NCBI GenBank assembly: GCA_021397835.1
Contig: JAJFZO010000731.1
Location: forward strand, 62,001-126,000
Length of the DNA stretch: 64,000 nucleotides
Direction of reading: 5' to 3'
Origin: Moringa oleifera
Lineage: Eukaryota; Streptophyta; Magnoliopsida; Brassicales; Moringaceae
The notes under the pieces are model-generated. The model ran no database searches. It was not told where the DNA came from and worked only from the letters and a program-made list of their open reading frames with translations. This document shows positions 47,550-58,560 of the stretch, piece after piece (position 1 is the stretch's first letter; the number at the start of each line of letters is the position of its first letter). A program made the translations under genes and the position numbers.

Positions 47550-48387
47550 AATCACTATATTTCAACTCCAGTTAGTAAAAACGATACATATCTAAACTTC
47601 TCCTCCGTCAAAACCTCTGCTGGTAGTCCTACTATAACCAAACTTCTACCGCTATACTACTGCACTGCCATTGCTACTCTATCTAAGCTACAGTTGCTAT
47701 ATGCTAGTGCTACTCCTCTAAACTACTGCTGCTAGTGCCACTTCATTTAAGCAACTACAGCTATACTGCAATTACTTCTCAATCCGAACTACTATTGTTG
47801 TACAGCTACAGCTTCCCGTTTAAACTCCTTTTATTACTAATCAAAACTGCTACTGCTTGTGCTTTTCTATCTAAACTTGAATTGCTACTCATTAAAGCTT
47901 CTACTACTACTGCTACCCATCCAAACAACTATTACCGTTGCTAATCAAGTTAAACTGCTACTGCTAATCCATCACAGCTACTACTCTCTCCGAATTGCTA
48001 CTGTTACGCTTTTATGACTTTTTCTTTTAAACTTTTGGTGTTACAACTGCTCCATTTAAGCTTTTGCACCTACATCAAAATTGTTAATCAATTCGAGCTC
48101 CTACTGCTCTACTGCAACGGCTGCTCAATTTAAATTGCTAGTCTTACTACTACTCATCAAAACTGCTACTCCCACTACTAATGCATCTAAACTGCTACTG
48201 CTATACTACTACTACTCATCTCTCTGAATTACTATTACACTGCAATTGCTACAATGCTACACTGCTATTGGTATTGTTATAGTGTTACTTTTACTATTAT
48301 CGTATTCACTATTTCTTTTAAATAAACAGAATGTTATTACCTAAAAAATATTAACGTACTCGAATGAGATTAGTAGCTTCTACTTAC

Positions 48388-49661
48388 CAAAATGAGAATC
48401 CTAGATTTCATGATTGCCTCCCCTGGACTGCAAGTAAGAAATTCAATCATTTAGTTAGAAAATTAACAATGCTATCAAACGTATAGTTTTGAAAAAAAAA
48501 ATAATAAAATAACTTATCTTTACACAGAAGTAACCCCACATATTTGGTTCAGCTCTCCGAAAAATCAAAGAATTATGCAGCCCAACTCTAATTCATAAAA
48601 ATGGGCTACCAAATACATCAACTATGATTGCTCAAGAAAGGTGACAATTTACCTGTAGTTTCCCATCAGTGGGTTTCAAATCATCATCCGTTCTACTCCT
48701 GACTAGTGGATAGCTAAAGAATAAGTTTTTGGCCTCGTAGTCTCTACTTTTTCCAAATTAAAAAGGGTTAGTGGTAGCTGAGGATTTTCATGCTAGATAA
48801 TAGCCTTATTTCTTATTAAATATAGTCATAGATTTGACATACTACGTTAAATAACTACGGAGAACAATTTAATGAAATCTACTATCGTACCAGTAATTTG
48901 CGAGAGAGGAACATAGGCCCCGAATGCAACATGTGCAGCATAAAGTTTTACATCAACAATCCACTCCGTAATTGGGTGCTTCACCTGTATGCAATACTTA
49001 CTGACATTCATTAACACTAAACATCTTAATAAGGTAGCTGGCAAGCCATTTGAAATACAAAACGCCTTATACAAAAACCACAACAAAAACGAGGTCAAAA
49101 CTCATCAACCTAATTTTTCGCATCCTAAGTCAAAAATATCATCTATAAAGATATTGACATGAATGAATACATGCAAATCAAATTTATGAAGTATACGTGA
49201 GGGAACAGCAAGCAAAGTATACCTGCGATACAAGATTTAGTATTAAAAAATGGCATTTATTAGTGTCCATGCTTTCAAGATACTTAACAGTTGCAGCTCA
49301 AAAGTAATTAACCACTTAGCGAACCTTTTAGTTGCTTGCTGAAGTTCCTTGATAGTTTTCAAAGGGGCCAATGTAATTTGACCCTCCTTCATAATCTGTA
49401 CCACACACATTAAAAAGTAAAGATCTAATAAAAACATTCTCTAAAAGGATAAATGCTATTCTTCTCCTCTTATGGTTGGGAAGGTAGGATATAACTTGAA
49501 TTCAATGAAAAAAAATAGCAAAACAAGAAAAATATTATACGTAATAACCAAATCAAAATTCAGTGACAATAAAAAGAATGAACCTTCTGGTGCCTCGTCT
49601 CAATATTACAATCCCAGCAATGAAAAGCTGCAACATTTTCATAATAATCGTAAAGTAGCTG
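48388..49661 (-). pseudogene. Acetyl-CoA carboxylase exon cassette R7 (reference unit)
   Basis: All six pseudo-exons are clear: E-a 49584-49661 (YENVAAFHCWDCNIETRHQK), E-b 49223-49395 (IMKEGQITLAPLKTIKELQQ then RFAKWL), E-c about 48885-48984, E-d 48653 to about 48780 (TPFNLEKAESTRPKG-like, TAG, DDLKPTDGKLQ), E-e about 48523-48560 (PNMWGYFCVK) and E-f 48388-48427. In the working enzyme these lie within the biotin-carboxylase domain, which carboxylates biotin using ATP and bicarbonate. E-b has 17 bases where the family has 18 between AK and AATVEY, so the frame is lost. E-e lacks part of ELSFKSK. No start codon, promoter or rest of the enzyme is present. Confidence 0.92.
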
Positions 49662-50498
49662 AATCACTATATTTCAACTCCAGTTAGAAAATACGATACA
49701 TATCTAAACTTCTCCTCCGTCAAAACCTCTGCTGCTAGTCCTACTATAACCAAACTTCTACCGCTATACTACTGCACTGCCATTGCTACTCTATCTAAGC
49801 TACAGTTGCTATATGCTAGTGCTACTCCTCTAAACTGCTGCTGCTAGTGCCACTTCGTTTAAGCTACTACAGCTATACTGCAATTACTTCTCAATCCGAA
49901 CTACTGTTGTTGTACAGCTACAGCTACCCATTTAAACTCCTTTTATTACTAATCAAAACTGCTACTGCTCGTGCTTTTCTATCTAAACTTGAATTCCTAC
50001 TCATGAAAGCTTCTACTACTACTGCTACTCATCCAAACTGCTATTGCCGTTGCTAATCAAGTTAAACTGCTACTGCTAATCCATCACAGCTACTACTCTC
50101 TCCGAATTGCTATTGTTATACTTTTATTACTTTTCTTTTAAACTTATGGTGTTACAACTACTCCATTTAAGCTTTTACACCTACACCGAAATTGCTAATC
50201 AATTCGAGCTCCTGCTGCTCTATTGCAAGGGCTGCTCGATTTTAATTGCCAGTCTTACTGCTACTCATCAAAACTGCTACTCCCACTACTAATGCATCTA
50301 AACTGCTTCTGCTATACTACTGCTGCTCCTTTATATGAATTACTATTGCACTGCAATAGCTACAATGCTATACCGCTATTGGTATTATTATAGTGCTACA
50401 TTTACTATTATCGTGTTCACTATTTGTTTTAAATAAACAGTATGTTATTACCTAAAAAATATTAATGTACTCAAATGAGATTAGTAGCTTCTACTTAC

Positions 50499-51769
50499 CA
50501 AATTGAGAATCCCAGATTTCATGATTGCCTCCCTTGGACTGCAAGTAAGAAATTCAATCATTTAGTTGGAAAATGAACCATGCTATCAAACGTATAGTTT
50601 TGAAAAAAAAAATAACAAAATAACTTATCTTTGCACAGAAGTAAGCCCACATATTTGGTTCAGCTCTCCTGAAAGTCAAAGAATTATGCAGCTCAACTCT
50701 AGCTCATAAAAATGGGCAATAAAATACATCAACTGTGATTGCTCAGGAGAGGTGACAATTTACCTGTAGTTTCCCATCAGTGGGTTTCAAATCATCATCC
50801 GGTCTTTTCCTGTCTAATGAATAGCCAAAGAATAATCTTTTGCCTCGTACTCTCTGCTTTTTTCAAATTAAAAGGGCTTAGCAGTAGCTGAGGATTTTTA
50901 TGCTAGAAGATAGCCTTATTTCTTATTAAATATCGGCATAGATTTGACATACTGTGTTAAATAACTGCGGAGAACAATTTAATGAAATATACTATCGTAC
51001 CAGTAATTTACGAGAGAGGAACATCGGCCCCTAATGCAACATGTGCAGCATAAAGTTTTACATCAACAATCCACTCCATAATTGGGTACCTCACCTGTAC
51101 GCAATACTTGCTGACATTCATTATCACTAAACATCTTAATAAGGTAGCTGACAAGCCATTTCAAATACAAAACACCTTATGCCAAAACCACAACAAAAAC
51201 GAGGTCAAAACTTATCATCCTGATTTTTCGCATCCCAAATCAAAAATATCATCTATAAAGATATTGACATGAATGAATACATGCAAATAAAAATTATGAA
51301 GTATACCTGAGGGAACAGCCAGTAAAGTATACCTACGATAAAAGATTGGGTATTAAAAATGACATTTATTAGTGCCCATGCTTTCAAGATACTCAACAGT
51401 TGCAGCTCAAAAGTAATTAACCATTTAGTGAACCTTTTAGTTGCTTGCTGAAGTTCCTTGATAGTTTTCAAAGGGGCCAATGTAATTTGAACCTCCTTAA
51501 TAATCTGTACCACACACATTAAAAAGTAAAGATCAAATAAAAACATTCTCTGAAAGGATAAATGCTATTCTTCTCCTCTTATGGTTGGGAAGGTAGGATA
51601 TAACTTGAATTCAATGAAAAAAATAGCAAAACAAGAAAAATATTATACATAATAACCAAATCAAAATTCAGTGACAACAAAAAGAATGAACCTTCTGGTG
51701 CCTCCTCTCAATATTGCAATCCCAGCAATGAAAAGCTGCAACATTTTCATAATGATCGCAAAGTAGCTG
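50499..51769 (-). pseudogene. Acetyl-CoA carboxylase exon cassette R8
   Basis: E-a 51692-51769, E-b about 51335-51505, E-c about 50990-51085, E-d about 50760-50885, E-f 50499-50538. Close to R7 and, in the segmental duplication, the counterpart of L1, but with the E-a to E-b spacer that L1 lost. Confidence 0.88.
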
Positions 51770-52602
51770 AATCACTATATTTCAACTCCAGTTAGAAAAT
51801 ACGATACATATCTAAACTTCTCCTTCGTCAAAACCTCTGCTGCTAGTCCTACTCAAACCAAACTTCTACTGCTATACTACTGCACTGCCATTGCTACTCT
51901 ATCTAAGCTACTGCTGCTATATGATAGTGCTACTCCTCTAAACTATTGCTGCTAGTGCCACTTCATTTAAGCTACTACAGCTATACTGCAATTACTTCTC
52001 AATCCGAACTACTATTGTTGTACAGCTACAACTACCCATTTAAACTCCTTTTATTACTAATCAAAACTGCTACTGCTTGTGCCTTTCTATCTAAACTTGA
52101 ATTGCTACTCATGAAAGCTTCTACTACTACTACTACCAATCCAAACTACTATTGCCGTTGCTAATCAAGTTAAACTGCTACTGCTAATCCATCACAGCTA
52201 CTACTCTCTCCGAATTGCTACTGTTATACTTTTATTACTTTTCTTTTAAACTTCTGGTGTTACAACTACTCCATTTAAGCTTTTACACCTACACCGAAAT
52301 TGCTAATCAATTCGAGCTTAGCTTTACTGCAACGGTTGTTCGATTTTAATTGCCAGTCTTATTGCTACTCATCAAAACTGCTACTCCCATTACTAATGCA
52401 TCTAAACTGCTACTGCTATACTACTACTCCTCCTCACTCTGAATTACTATTACACTGCAACTGCTACAATGCTATACTACTATTGGTAATATTATAGTGC
52501 TACTTTTACTATTATCGTGTTCATTATTCCTTTTAAATAAACAGTATGTTATTACCTAAAAAATATTAATGTACTCAAATGAGATTAGTAGCTTCTACTT
52601 AC

Positions 52603-53852
52603 CAAATTGAGAATCCCAGATTTCATGATTGCCTCCCCTCGACTGCAAGTAAGAAATTCAATCATTTAGTTAGAAAATGAACCATGCTATCAAACATATA
52701 GTTTTGAAAAAAAAACAAAAAAAACAAAATTACTTATCTTTACACAAAAGTAAGCCCACATATTTGGTTCAGCTCTCCCGAAAGTCAAAGAATTATGCAG
52801 CCTAACTCTAGTTCATAAAAATGGACAATAAAGTGCATCAACGATCATTGCTCAAGAAAGGTGACAATTTACCTGTAGTTTCCCATCAGTTGGTTTCAAA
52901 CCATCATCCGGTCTTCTCCTGTCTAGTGAATAGCTAAAGAATAACCTTTTGGCCTCGTACTCTCTGCTTTTTCTAAATTAAAAGGGGTTAGCAGTAGCTG
53001 AGGATTTTCATGCCAGAAAATTGCCTTATTTCTTATTGAATATAGGCATAGAGATACCGCGTTAAATAACTACGAAGAGCAATTTAACGAACTATACTGT
53101 CGTACAAAGAATTTGCGAGAGAGGAACATCGACCCCAGATGCAACTTACGCAGCAGAACATTTTACATCAATAATCCATTTCGTAATTGGGTGCTCCACC
53201 TGTATGCAATACTTGCTGACATTCATTAACATTAAACATCTTCATAAGGTAGTTGGCAAGCCATTTCAAATACAAAACAACTTGTGCCAAAACCACAACA
53301 AAACGAGGTCAAGACTTGTCAACCTAATTATCCGTATCCTAAGTTAGAAATATGATCTACAAAGATATCGACATGAATGAATACACGCAAATAAAATTTA
53401 TGAACTATACTTGAGAGAATAGCCAGTAAAGTATACCTGCGGTGCAAGATTGGATACTGAAAAATAGTATTTATTGGTATCCATGCTTTCAAGATACTCA
53501 ACAGTTGCATCTTAACCATTTAGCGAACCTTTCAGTTGCTTGTTGAAGTTCCTTGATAGTTTTCAAAGGAGTCAATGTAATTTGACCCTCTTTAATAATC
53601 TGTACCATACACATTAAAAAGTAAAGATCTCATAAAAATATTCTCCAAAAGGATAAATGCTATTCTTCCCTTCTTATGGTTGGAAAGATAGGATATAATT
53701 TGAATTCAATAAAAAAAATAGCAAAATAAGACAAACATTATACATAATAACCAAATCTAAATGTAATGACAATAAATAGAATGAACCTTATGGTATCTCC
53801 TCTGCCTACAATGAAAAGCTGCAACATATTTATGATGATCACAAAGTAACTG
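52603..53852 (-). pseudogene. Acetyl-CoA carboxylase exon cassette R9
   Basis: Counterpart of L2. E-c keeps VEHPITKWI, closer to the enzyme than inner units. E-a (53787 to about 53852) has lost 15 bases that L2 retains, so the loss followed the segmental duplication. E-b shows the larger loss after AKW seen also in L2. The triplet-rich stretch beyond it (53890-54385) is a shorter variant. Confidence 0.88.
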
Positions 53853-54434
53853 AACCACTAAATTTCAATTTCAATTAGAAAATATGATATAAATCTAAAC
53901 TTATCCTCCATCAAAATGTCTACTCCTAGTGCCACACCAACCAAACTTCTACTGCTACATTACTGTACTAGTACTGTTACTTTATCCAGATTATCACTAC
54001 TATATGCCAGTGCTACTTTTCTAAACTGTTGCTGCTAGTGCCACTTCGTTTAAGTTACTACAGCTATACTGTAACTACTTATCAATCCGAACTACTACTG
54101 TTATACTACTACAGCTACCTGTTTAAACTCCTACTACTACTCATCAAAACTGCTACTGCTTGTCCTTTTCTATCTAAACTGCAATTACTACTCATGAAAG
54201 CTGCTACTACTACTGCTACTCATCAAAATTGCTACTACCACTACTAATCAAGCTAAAGTGCTACTGGTAATCCATCTTAACTATTCTTCTATCCAAACTG
54301 TTAGTGTTATATTGCTACTGCTTCTCCTTTAAACTGCTTCTGTTACAACTACTTCATTTAAGCTGCTATAATTATACCAAAATTGATACCCAAAATTTTA
54401 ACATACTCAAATGAGATTAATAACTTTTACTTAC

Positions 54435-55013
54435 CAAATTGAGAATCTCAGAATTCATGAATGCCTCCTCTAAACTGCAAGTAAGAAATTTAATCACTTA
54501 GGTAGAAAATGGACCATGCTATCAATATATAGTTTTGAAAAGAAAAAAAATAAAATAAATTATCTTTACAAAAAGGCAAGCCCACACATTTGGATTGCTT
54601 TTGAAATTCAACTCTTTTAAAAGTCATAGAATTATGCAGCTCAACTCTAGTTCGTAAAAATGAGGAATAAAATGCGTCAACGGTGACTGCTCAAGAAACC
54701 TAACAATTTACCTGTACTTTCCCACTGGTAGGTTTAAAACCATCATGTGGATCTTCATTTGTCACATGAACAACTACACAATGACCTTTCGACCTAGAGC
54801 TATTTCTCTTGTCAAAATCAAAAGGGGTTAGTAGTAGTTAATGTTATTTCTGATTAAATATAAGCATATACTACATTAAATGACTAAGGAAAAAAGTTTA
54901 ATGAACTTCACTATTGTACCCAAAATTTGCCAAAGAGGAACACCCATCCTGATTGCAACTTGAGCAGCTGGAAGGTTTACTTCGGCAATCCACTCCGCAA
55001 CTAGGTGCTCCAT
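54435..55013 (-). pseudogene. Best-preserved acetyl-CoA carboxylase fragment, right copy (R10)
   Basis: Counterpart of 4739-5317. E-c 54924-55013 reads MEHLVAEWIAEVNLPAAQ then VAIRMGVPLWQI, slightly closer to the enzyme than the left copy (His in MEHL, Gln in WQI). E-d and E-e are open as in the left copy and E-f has the same in-frame stop before DSQFG. The cassette lacks E-a and the triplet-rich repeat. It is followed on its right by the 14-3-3 exon. Confidence 0.92.
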
Positions 55014-55272
55014 CTATATCTAGTACATAATGATATTCATTAACATTAAACGTCTCAATAAGATAACAAGCGTACAGTACCTTATATAGCTCATCTAGGT
55101 GGTCCTGCAGAAAGCATAGCACACATACATCACACCAGACCTAAGTCATTGGATTACCATCAAAAACTAAAATGAACTTCAGTATAGCCTTCTTTTACAA
55201 GTTCAGCTCTATGTGTGTGAAAGAGAGTGAGGGTGAAAGAGACAAAGAGAGAAAGAGAGATTCTGCACTAAC

Positions 55273-55387
55273 TTGTGCATCTGAAGTCCCGAGAGTGAGG
55301 TTATCCCTTAAGAGTTACATGATAAGAGAGCTATCCTTTTTATTCTTCTCCAAAGCATCAAGCTCAGCAATGGCTTCGTTAAAATGC
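55273..55387 (-). pseudogene. Single 14-3-3 protein exon (right copy)
   Basis: Same exon as 5577-5691, with a stop in place of Gln in [11 protein letters not shown] and a GTTAGT rather than GTCAGT at the exon end. The conserved Trp of LTLWTS is Gly here too, so that change predates the duplication while the stop is later. Confidence 0.9.
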
Positions 55388-55399
55388 CTTAAATAAAAA

Positions 55400-56760
55400 T
55401 ACAATGAGGGTAATTTGGGTCATCTCTAATAGTTAGCAAAGAAACAATCTTCTATTTTTGATTTGACATCAATAACAATAAGAGATTAAAAATAAGATGA
55501 TTTACATGGCTGAATCAATATTGCAAAAAATGGAACGACAACATTCAACATGACATAGTTTCTATGGAGCATATGAACATCCTGGTAAGTAAACAAGCCT
55601 GATAAAATTAGATAAGCACAAACTGTAGTGCTTGCAGTTCCATTACCTTGCTTGAAAGGCTTTGCTCTCTCAAAAGGCTATCTTTTAATATGCATTTAAA
55701 TATTACAAAGACTTCAACTAAAATACGTTGTGGATATGTTCCCTCGCATGAGTATTCCTCGGTGTAAATTCTATTAATGAATCTACATTCATGTTTCTCT
55801 AGTCTCCACTATTGTTTTGTGACTTAAGTACACGTGCATGCACATGGAGAACTGGCTAAATGGGCTACATGACACTTTGATAAAATTTTTGATTTTTGTA
55901 ACCTCCAAATGGATATGATATTTAGTACTAGCACTAATGCTGTAAAATCCATTACAATACTTAATCATAAAAAGCAAAAAGTAACAAGTAAAAAAGCATA
56001 AAAAGGTCACATGAAAACTAAATTGACCAGAACAAAAAAAAAATCCAACAAAATCAAGAAAACACATGCAAGAAAAAAACAATAGGCAAGAAACTTAAAG
56101 AAAATCCAAGACAATCCTATCATCATACATATGACTTTTTTCTCCAACCATCCAAGTTTTCAATTGATTTATTGCCTGGTAAAGATATTATCTTTATTCT
56201 TGTACAATCTCTTTCTCAACAAGGAACTTGGTGTAAGAGATATAGTTAACATTGAGATTATAAGCAAAGAGGTGACAACCACATAAAAGGATTCATAACT
56301 AGTTAGTCAATCAAGAAAAATTATTGCACAATTAAGTTTTAGTGCCATAGTTACTAATTCTTTCTTGAAGACACTGGATGTCAAGAGTAACTCTGGCCAT
56401 ATGACTTGGGATCCATGATATGAACATACAATGCCATGGAAGAAAACAAGAAACACCATTTTATAAGTTAAAGAGACTATAGGGACTCCATATACCACAG
56501 GTCATATTGTAAACTGCATGGTTGATGACCGAAAATAATAATTTGGTCCAGGTGAAATTTTGAGAAACATAATTCGGAAGAGGAAGAAAATGAGGGTGAA
56601 GCTCTCTTGAAAAAGCAGGTCACTGCTAGGTGTAGAATGATAAATATTAAAATTCAAAGTCTGGCTAAATAATTGAAACCAATACCTCCAACTATGAATA
56701 ACGTTCCTGTGATCCAAAGGTTAGTCGAATATCCATAAAATCAAAATAGTAAAGAGTCTT
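55400..56760. other. Non-coding, intron-like stretch (right copy)
   Basis: Near-identical to 5710-7060. No gene recognised. Confidence 0.6.
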
Positions 56761-56762
56761 AC

Positions 56763-56816
56763 AATAAAAAGTACAGGTGTGTAACCCAAGTACTGGAAAG
56801 CAGCACCACCAGCACC
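56763..56816 (-). pseudogene. Unrecognised membrane-protein-like exon (right copy)
   Basis: Same as 7067-7120, with one codon difference near the 5' end (GAGGAAFQYLG). Bounded by TTTTGCAG and GTAAGA. Parent gene unknown. Confidence 0.45.
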
Positions 56817-57448
56817 CTGCAAAATTGAACCTAGTGTTGGCAACATTTCAAATATGCCATGCGATTAACATAACAAGAAACCCAAAATTTACAGCACATT
56901 CAGCCTTAAGAAGCAGAAAAGAAAATAAAAAAAAAAAAAGAATTCTCACTTACTGCAGTGTGAAAATGATATCGATTTTTTTTCCCTCTAAGTCATTAAA
57001 TTTTTTATGTTGGCTCTTCCAATTTGAATGAAGATCTGATTAGAGAAAGTTTTAGTAGCTAAGAAACCCTCATTTAGGCTTGTTTAACACTAGGAGTTAA
57101 AGCTGCTGGACTCCATGGTTAGCTATGATGCCCACTCAGAGCAAAGGGAAAAAACGACAAGCTCCCATCATAGTTACTTATGGCAAATTATGTCTTGTTC
57201 ATCATCTCCCTTGTACATTTCCTATGACTCCTTCTAGCTAAACTGTTAAAATCTATTGATAATCAGCAAGAGTTGCTGGAAATAGCACTACCACATAACA
57301 ATGGTAGGCCAAAATATCATCATCAACATAACTTGTTTGCAGAGCAACTAAGGAATCGTACACAAGTAGCAACATCTTATAAAATGGTTTAACTAAAGCA
57401 TTAAACACAAGATTTTAGAAGAGCTTAAACAAGAAGTCGTACCATACT

Positions 57449-57883
57449 GAGGTTGATGTGGATCGCACATGTGGTATGGATAAAAGCACTGCCCTTCATT
57501 GTGCTGTTTCTAGTGGATCTGTTAATGCAGCAGATGTAATTAAACTGCTTTTATCTACGGGCACTGATCCAAACTGCATGGACGCCGATGGTTATCATCC
57601 TGTTGATGTTATCTTTGATCATCCAAGGCTCCAAAGCATGAGAATTTCTCTTGAAGTGCTTCTGCTTGCTCTATAAGTAGGAGGAAACTAGGGTGCATTA
57701 ATAGCTCAAATTCTGGCTCACCTATTCTTTCTTCCGCACCAGAGAATGGGCTCTCACATTCTCTTTCTAAATTGGTATCTTCTCCCGTGGTTTTAAAATC
57801 TAATGATGTTCTTGCTGGCAGTAGAGAAGAAAGAGTATCTAACTGATCCATCCCTACCTGAAATAAAGAATAGCATTTATGCC
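57449..57883 (+). pseudogene. Ankyrin/CCCH zinc-finger protein fragment (right copy)
   Basis: Same span as 7751-8187. It is a little closer to working proteins in the ankyrin repeat (DVIKLLLSTGTDPNCMDADG, with the usual Asp-Pro where the left copy has Asp-Arg). The stop after LLLAL, the disrupted joint, the TGA after SREERVSN-like sequence and the loss of all zinc fingers are shared with the left copy, so the damage predates the duplication. The recognisable end is KNSIYA at 57883. Confidence 0.9.
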
Positions 57884-58188
57884 AAAACTTGAGATCTTCC
57901 CTTGTTTCCTTGTTTCTTCTTGAAACGTGAATGTTTTCTATCGATCTGCTTTCTCAAGGAATAGGAGGGGATTTTGAGAGAGAGAGAGGGGGGAGAGAGA
58001 GCAGCAGAGGAGGAAGAAGGTGCCGAAGGCCTGAGCATTTAAATAGCTGCCCAATCTTATTTTAAAAACGTGCATGTATGGTTTTTTTCTTGGTTATTCA
58101 CCTTATCAGAACTTCCAATGGTGTGATTGTTTCCCCACCTATGATCTACTATTATGTAGTTCAATTTGATGTATAATCCAAAATATAC

Positions 58189-58254
58189 CATTCACGGGCT
58201 TCTCTGGTTTCCTTCTTTCCTCTGGCCTGCTATGTTCCATCTCTGATGTAGTAT
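58189..58254 (-). pseudogene. Unrecognised short exon-like piece (right copy)
   Basis: Same 66-base piece as 8493-8558, with no difference that breaks the frame. Confidence 0.35.
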
Positions 58255-58560
58255 CTAACAAACATATTATAAGGTTGCTCCAAAGTTACTTCTTTCTCAA
58301 GCTACAACATCTCCTAAACCTAAAACTCAGCAGACATATGACAAGAAATGCAATGCCTTCAGTAGCAAAATGACAGACAATGAAGAGTAAATCTATGCCA
58401 TAATATGACAAAGTCAAGCAAGTTTCCAGTGAACCAAGAGCTTCATCAATTCAATTATTTCAATCCATCATGTTTTCGTTTTCTAGCTAAGATAACATAT
58501 TTTCAACTTGGTAACTAATTATTACTAATGTTTATAACATTCAGAAACATTTATCTTGCC

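Larger units (their letters stand above)
34300..55013 (-). repeat. Right part of the acetyl-CoA carboxylase exon-cassette array (~10 units)
   Basis: Ten cassettes with the E-c core plus one truncated cassette, period about 2.09-2.11 kb. The same point just 5' of exon E-b recurs near 36790, 38893, 40979, 43080, 45175, 47285, 49395, 51505 and 53600. Triplet-rich stretches lie at about 34300-35020, 36390-36690, 37100-37820, 39190-39925, 41285-42010, 43385-44105, 45490-46215, 47590-48320, 49695-50430, 51800-52545 and 53890-54385. The array starts abruptly inside a triplet-rich stretch at about 34300, next to unrelated duplicated DNA. It ends at the least damaged cassette, 54435-55013. Confidence 0.9.

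Noticed and set aside
34300..55013. CRISPR-like regularly spaced repeats
   Set aside because: The period is about 2.1 kb with whole units similar, and the surroundings are plant genes with introns. There are no short repeats with unique spacers.
34300..55013. A functional multi-copy acetyl-CoA carboxylase gene family
   Set aside because: Every fuller cassette has the same frame loss and stop, lacks the rest of the enzyme (ATP-grasp N-terminal part, biotin carrier and carboxyltransferase) and has no start.
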